Shown in pieces: positions 60,712 to 64,000 of a stretch of DNA of 64,000 nt; within the stretch, counting starts at the first letter, position 1; each line of letters opens with the position of its first letter. Source of the stretch: Parafilimonas terrae (GTDB lineage Bacteria; Bacteroidota; Bacteroidia; Chitinophagales; Chitinophagaceae). A program made the translations under genes and the position numbers. Location: the NCBI RefSeq assembly GCF_900115755.1, contig NZ_FOXQ01000005.1:186001-250000 (forward strand). Reading direction: 5' to 3'. Under the pieces are notes generated by a model, which saw nothing but the letters and a program-made list of their open reading frames with translations, did not search any database and had not been told where the DNA came from.

Positions 60712-62121
60712 ATGCAACGAATAAATCATTTGTATAAACTTCTATTTATATTTTTTATAAGCGCCTGTACTGTTGGGAAAGAATACCAGCGCCCGACAGT
60801 GCAGTTGCCTGAAACTTTTCAGGATAGCGTTACTGCTTCAGATTCAGGCATAGCAGCAATGGAATGGAGAACCTTTTTTAAAGATCCAACATTGATTGAT
60901 TTAATTGATACGGCTCTAAGCAACAGTTATGATTTGCAGCTTGCTGTTAAGCATATTGAAGAAACAGAGGCATATATAAAGCAGGCTAAAATGAATTATG
61001 TTCCTTCTGTTGATGTTGCAGCAACCGCACTTACCACCAATCCTTCAAACAATAGCTTGAATGGTAAAAACCTTGAAAGTTTTATCGGGCAAAACCATGT
61101 TGAAGATTACACATTAAACGCAGCCGTATCCTGGGATGTTTATTCCTGGGGAAAAATAAAGTTGCAGAAAGAGGCAGCCCTGGCAGATTATCTTGCTTCT
61201 TATGAAGGCGCTAAAACTGTGAGGACAACACTGGTTGCCGAAATTGCAACGGGTTATTATAATCTTTTAATGCTGGATGAACAGCTTGCCATTGCGCAAA
61301 AAAATCTTGCATTAACCGATTCTCTTGTGCGGATGATGCAATTGCAAAAAGCTGCAGGGCAGGTAACAGAACTTGCCGTTCAGCAAACAGAGGTGCAAAA
61401 GCAAACAGCGGCGCTTTTAATACCGCAGCTTGAACAGCAGGTTGCTATACAGGAAAATGCTATTAAGATTTTATCGGGAAAACTGCCTGCAAAAATTTCG
61501 AGGAATGCTGATATCAATTCCATGTATGTGTGGGATGATCTTTCAACAGGGTTGCCTGCTGCATTATTAAGCCGAAGGCCCGATGTGCGGCAAAGTGAAA
61601 TGGAATTGATGAAAGCCAATGCAAACGTGGGCGTAGCCAAAGCATCCATGTATCCCTCTTTAAATATTACAGCAAGCGGCGGATTGAATGCTTTTAAAAG
61701 CAATGCATGGTTTTCCATACCTGCATCGCTCTTTTTTTCTGCGGGCGCCAGCATTGCCCAGCCTGTATTGCAGCACAGAAATCTTAAAACAAAATATGAG
61801 GTATCTGCCATACACAGAGATGAAGCTGTAATAACATTTCGTCAAACAGTTTTAAAAGCCGGCGGCGAGGTGGTGAATGCATTGGTGCAATTAGATAAGT
61901 TAAAAGCGCAACAGCAAATTTCTTCCAACAGGGTTGATACACTGCACAAGGCAATTGGTAATGCTACGTTGCTGTTCAGAAGCGGCCTGGCAGATTACCT
62001 TGAAGTGCTTACTGCGCAAAGCAACTCGCTTTCAGCAGAGCTGACGCTGGCAGATATACAACGCCAGCGCTTATCAGCCGCAGTGGAATTATACCGTGCA
62101 TTAGGCGGGGGATGGAAATAG
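60712..62121 (+). CDS. Outer-membrane efflux lipoprotein (OprM/NodT, TolC family)
   Basis: Outer-membrane channel of 469 residues completing the tripartite pump. The lipoprotein signal ends FISACTVGKEYQRP, the typical OprM opening. Two long coiled-coil repeats follow: SYDLQLAVKHIEETEAYIKQ near 80-100 and ALLSRRPDVRQSEMELMKANANVGVAKASMYPSLNI near 285-320, the latter a hallmark of the family. The end is QRLSAAVELYRALGGGW. It starts 14 bases after the pump stop. Confidence 0.94.
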   Translation: MQRINHLYKLLFIFFISACTVGKEYQRPTVQLPETFQDSVTASDSGIAAMEWRTFFKDPTLIDLIDTALSNSYDLQLAVKHIEETEAYIKQAKMNYVPSVDVAATALTTNPSNNSLNGKNLESFIGQNHVEDYTLNAAVSWDVYSWGKIKLQKEAALADYLASYEGAKTVRTTLVAEIATGYYNLLMLDEQLAIAQKNLALTDSLVRMMQLQKAAGQVTELAVQQTEVQKQTAALLIPQLEQQVAIQENAIKILSGKLPAKISRNADINSMYVWDDLSTGLPAALLSRRPDVRQSEMELMKANANVGVAKASMYPSLNITASGGLNAFKSNAWFSIPASLFFSAGASIAQPVLQHRNLKTKYEVSAIHRDEAVITFRQTVLKAGGEVVNALVQLDKLKAQQQISSNRVDTLHKAIGNATLLFRSGLADYLEVLTAQSNSLSAELTLADIQRQRLSAAVELYRALGGGWK

Positions 62122-62124
62122 CTG

Positions 62125-63651
62125 CTACGCCGGTTGTACATTTGAGCGCATTAACTGCAATATCTCATCAATATATTTCCGGTCGTTGCTTAACCTTGGC
62201 ACTTTATGCTGGCCGCCTAATTTTCCTTTATGCTTCAGCCATAAATTAAAAATGCCATGCTTTAAACAATGTACAACGGGCAAGCGCAAGGCAATGTTTT
62301 TATGGCGCTTGGCTTCGTAATCGCTGTTGAGATTTTTTAATGATGAATCAAGTTCATGCACAAACTGCTCCATATTGGCCGGTTCTTTTTCAAACTCTAT
62401 CAACCATTCATGGGCGCCATTATTTTTTTCGCTGAAATAAATGGGCGCAGCCGTATAATCATTTACAAGTGCGCCTGTTTTTTTACTGGCTGCGGCAATA
62501 GCCGCATCGGTATTTTCAACAATAATTTCTTCGCCAAAAGCATTAATAAAATGCCTGAGCCTGCCGGTAACTTTTATCCTGAAAGGAAATAATGTGGTGA
62601 ATTGAATAGTATCGCCCACCAGGTAGCGCCATAAACCGCCGTTGGTGGAAATTACAAGCGCATATTGTTTTCCCAATTGTACTTTAGTCAATCCCACCGT
62701 TTCAGGATTTGGTTTGCCATATTCTTCAACGGGCATAAACTCATAAAAAATACCGTGGTTTAAAAACAACAGCATTCCTTCTTCATTAAGATTATCCTGC
62801 GCCGCAAAAAAACCTTCGCTTGCATTATACATTTCCATGTACTGAATGCCATCGCCCAGCAATCTTTTAAAATTTTCTTTGTACGGTGTAAACGATACGC
62901 CGCCATGCATATACAGTTCAAGATTGGGCCATACTTCCTTGGCAGTTTGTTTACCGGTTATTTCAAGAATGCGTTTTATTAAAACCTGCGTCCATGTGGG
63001 CACGCCGGATATAGATGTTACATTTTCATATATGGTTGACTGTGCAAGCGATTCAATTTTTGTTTCCCATTCATCCAATAATGCAATAGCAAGTTCAGGC
63101 GTGCGTATCCATTGTCCCCACACCGGCATGTTTTGCATCAGCACGGCGCTCAGGTCGCCAAAAAATATTTCTTCATTTAACTGGTTTACCTGGTGGCTGC
63201 CGCCAATTACCAGGCCTTTGCCGGTAAGTAAATTACTTTCAGGATTACATTGATAATAAAGCGTGAGCACATCTTTACCGGCCTGGTAATGACAGTCTTC
63301 CAGGCTTTCTTCCGTAACCGGGATAAACTTGCTTTTATCGCTTGTGGTGCCACTGCTTTTGGCAAACCAGTTTACTGGCGAACACCATAACTGGTTTTGC
63401 TCGCCGTTCATTAATTTTTGTATCCAGGGTTTTATATCATCATACTCATGAATAGGAATCGCTTCTTTAAACGCTTTTACTGTAAACAGGTTTTTCATGT
63501 TGTACTTCCTGCCAAAATCTGTATGTTGGCCATGTGTAACAAGGTCCTGCAAAATTTCACGCTGCGCCGTTATGGGATGGCTCATCCATTCTTCAATGCT
63601 GCTGTAGCGAAGGCGCACAAGCTTGGATATGGCAGGAGAAAGCAAGTTCAT
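62125..63651 (-). CDS. GH3-family acyl-adenylating/amido synthetase
   Basis: Protein of 508 residues related to plant GH3 auxin/jasmonate-amino acid synthetases of the ANL adenylating superfamily. ATP-binding motifs are visible: NWFAKSSGTTSDKSKFIPVT near 85-105, MYNASEGFFAAQD near 295, and LWRYLVGDTIQF followed by FINAFGEEIIVENTD. Bacterial members, common in Bacteroidota, have unknown acyl and amino substrates. The ATG at 63651 begins MNLLSPAISKLVRLRYSSIEEW; the longer frame to 63753 is not conserved-looking. It is convergent with the efflux operon, 3 bases apart. Confidence 0.88.
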   Translation of the reverse strand: MNLLSPAISKLVRLRYSSIEEWMSHPITAQREILQDLVTHGQHTDFGRKYNMKNLFTVKAFKEAIPIHEYDDIKPWIQKLMNGEQNQLWCSPVNWFAKSSGTTSDKSKFIPVTEESLEDCHYQAGKDVLTLYYQCNPESNLLTGKGLVIGGSHQVNQLNEEIFFGDLSAVLMQNMPVWGQWIRTPELAIALLDEWETKIESLAQSTIYENVTSISGVPTWTQVLIKRILEITGKQTAKEVWPNLELYMHGGVSFTPYKENFKRLLGDGIQYMEMYNASEGFFAAQDNLNEEGMLLFLNHGIFYEFMPVEEYGKPNPETVGLTKVQLGKQYALVISTNGGLWRYLVGDTIQFTTLFPFRIKVTGRLRHFINAFGEEIIVENTDAAIAAASKKTGALVNDYTAAPIYFSEKNNGAHEWLIEFEKEPANMEQFVHELDSSLKNLNSDYEAKRHKNIALRLPVVHCLKHGIFNLWLKHKGKLGGQHKVPRLSNDRKYIDEILQLMRSNVQPA

Positions 63652-63766
63652 ATCAATAGGGCAAATTAAAGAAATGGTTCTTAATAATGTGCAACACTTT
63701 ATTAAAACAGCACAGTGCAGTACAATTCCGTTTTCAATATTAATTATCTTCATTTAAACTTGCTAC

Positions 63767-64000
63767 ATGAAGCTTATAATTTTATTGATTGCGCTTATTT
63801 ACCCATTTCAACATTTTAATGCGCAAAGCATAAATCCTGATATTATCACAAAGCCCTGGAATGCCAAATGGATTGATGTGCCCAATACCAATCAGCATGG
63901 TTATGGCATTTATCATTTCAGAAAAGAAATTGTATTGAATGAAAAGCCTTCACAATTTATAATTCATGTATCTGCAGATAACCGGTATAAGTTATTTGTA
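63767..64000 (+). CDS. Alpha-L-rhamnosidase-like protein (3' truncated by window)
   Basis: The first 78 codons of an exported enzyme. Signal peptide LIILLIALIYPFQHFNAQ is followed by PWNAKWIDVPNTNQHGYGIYHFRKEI and FIIHVSADNRYKLFV, the N-terminal beta-sandwich found in bacterial alpha-L-rhamnosidases (GH78) and related enzymes. The catalytic part lies outside the window, so the enzyme class is provisional. It is divergent from the GH3-family gene with about 115 bases between. Confidence 0.7.
   Translation, partial: MKLIILLIALIYPFQHFNAQSINPDIITKPWNAKWIDVPNTNQHGYGIYHFRKEIVLNEKPSQFIIHVSADNRYKLFV

Noticed and set aside
1-64000. tRNA, rRNA, transposase or phage structural genes
   Set aside because: None could be recognised on either strand; the only mobile-looking items are the repeats, the ORF6N gene and the IVS-type gene.

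Overview
The window looks like chromosomal DNA of a Bacteroidota species, most likely of the Chitinophagaceae type. The evidence is a SusC/SusD pair, many MacB/FtsX-type permeases ending in NPVKSLRTE, Bacteroidota-style -7 boxes (TAnnTTTG), poor Shine-Dalgarno sequences, LytS/LytTR signalling and fairly AT-rich DNA. No rRNA, tRNA, CRISPR array, transposase or phage gene was found.

Layout. 1-8150 (+): a truncated serine hydrolase, a LytS/LytTR pair, an intradiol dioxygenase-like protein coupled to a pirin-like protein, a luciferase-like oxidoreductase and one FtsX-type permease. 8232-19924 (-): a polysaccharide-utilisation-like locus in the order SusC, SusD, LamG lipoprotein, heptahaem cytochrome c, FG-GAP/UnbV lipoprotein, GH30 glycosidase. 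20228-24689 (+): phenylacetyl-CoA epoxidase genes paaA, paaB, paaC, paaD and a paaG-like gene, with a frameshifted ORF6N gene and a four-helix-bundle (IVS-type) gene inserted between subunits and octanucleotide repeats inside paaC. 24757-42577 (-): six full-length FtsX-type permeases and one remnant, with a beta-propeller protein and a 34-residue SDYY-repeat protein among them; no ATPase is nearby. 42821-50081: an L,D-transpeptidase-like protein, an AraC regulator and small redox enzymes (SDRs, aldo/keto reductase, cupin, SnoaL-like). 50133-54913: adk, msrB, a carbonic anhydrase/SulP bicarbonate module and fabG. 55117-62121 (+): an AraC regulator and a complete RND efflux operon preceded by a short Cys-rich leader ORF. 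62125-64000: a GH3-family adenylating enzyme and the start of an alpha-L-rhamnosidase-like gene.

The most interesting signal is regulatory. Two permease genes at opposite ends of the window (start codons at 5671 + and 42577 -) share an upstream architecture: a sigma-54-like -24/-12 element and two 16-bp palindromes of 6-4-6 form. The palindrome centres lie 22 bp apart, and the nearer one lies exactly 75 bp from the -12 dinucleotide in both cases. This suggests that an enhancer-binding protein switches on this permease family. The second promoter would lead the 18-kb permease array.

All positions and motifs were read by eye. Family names are recognition-based and no database search was run.
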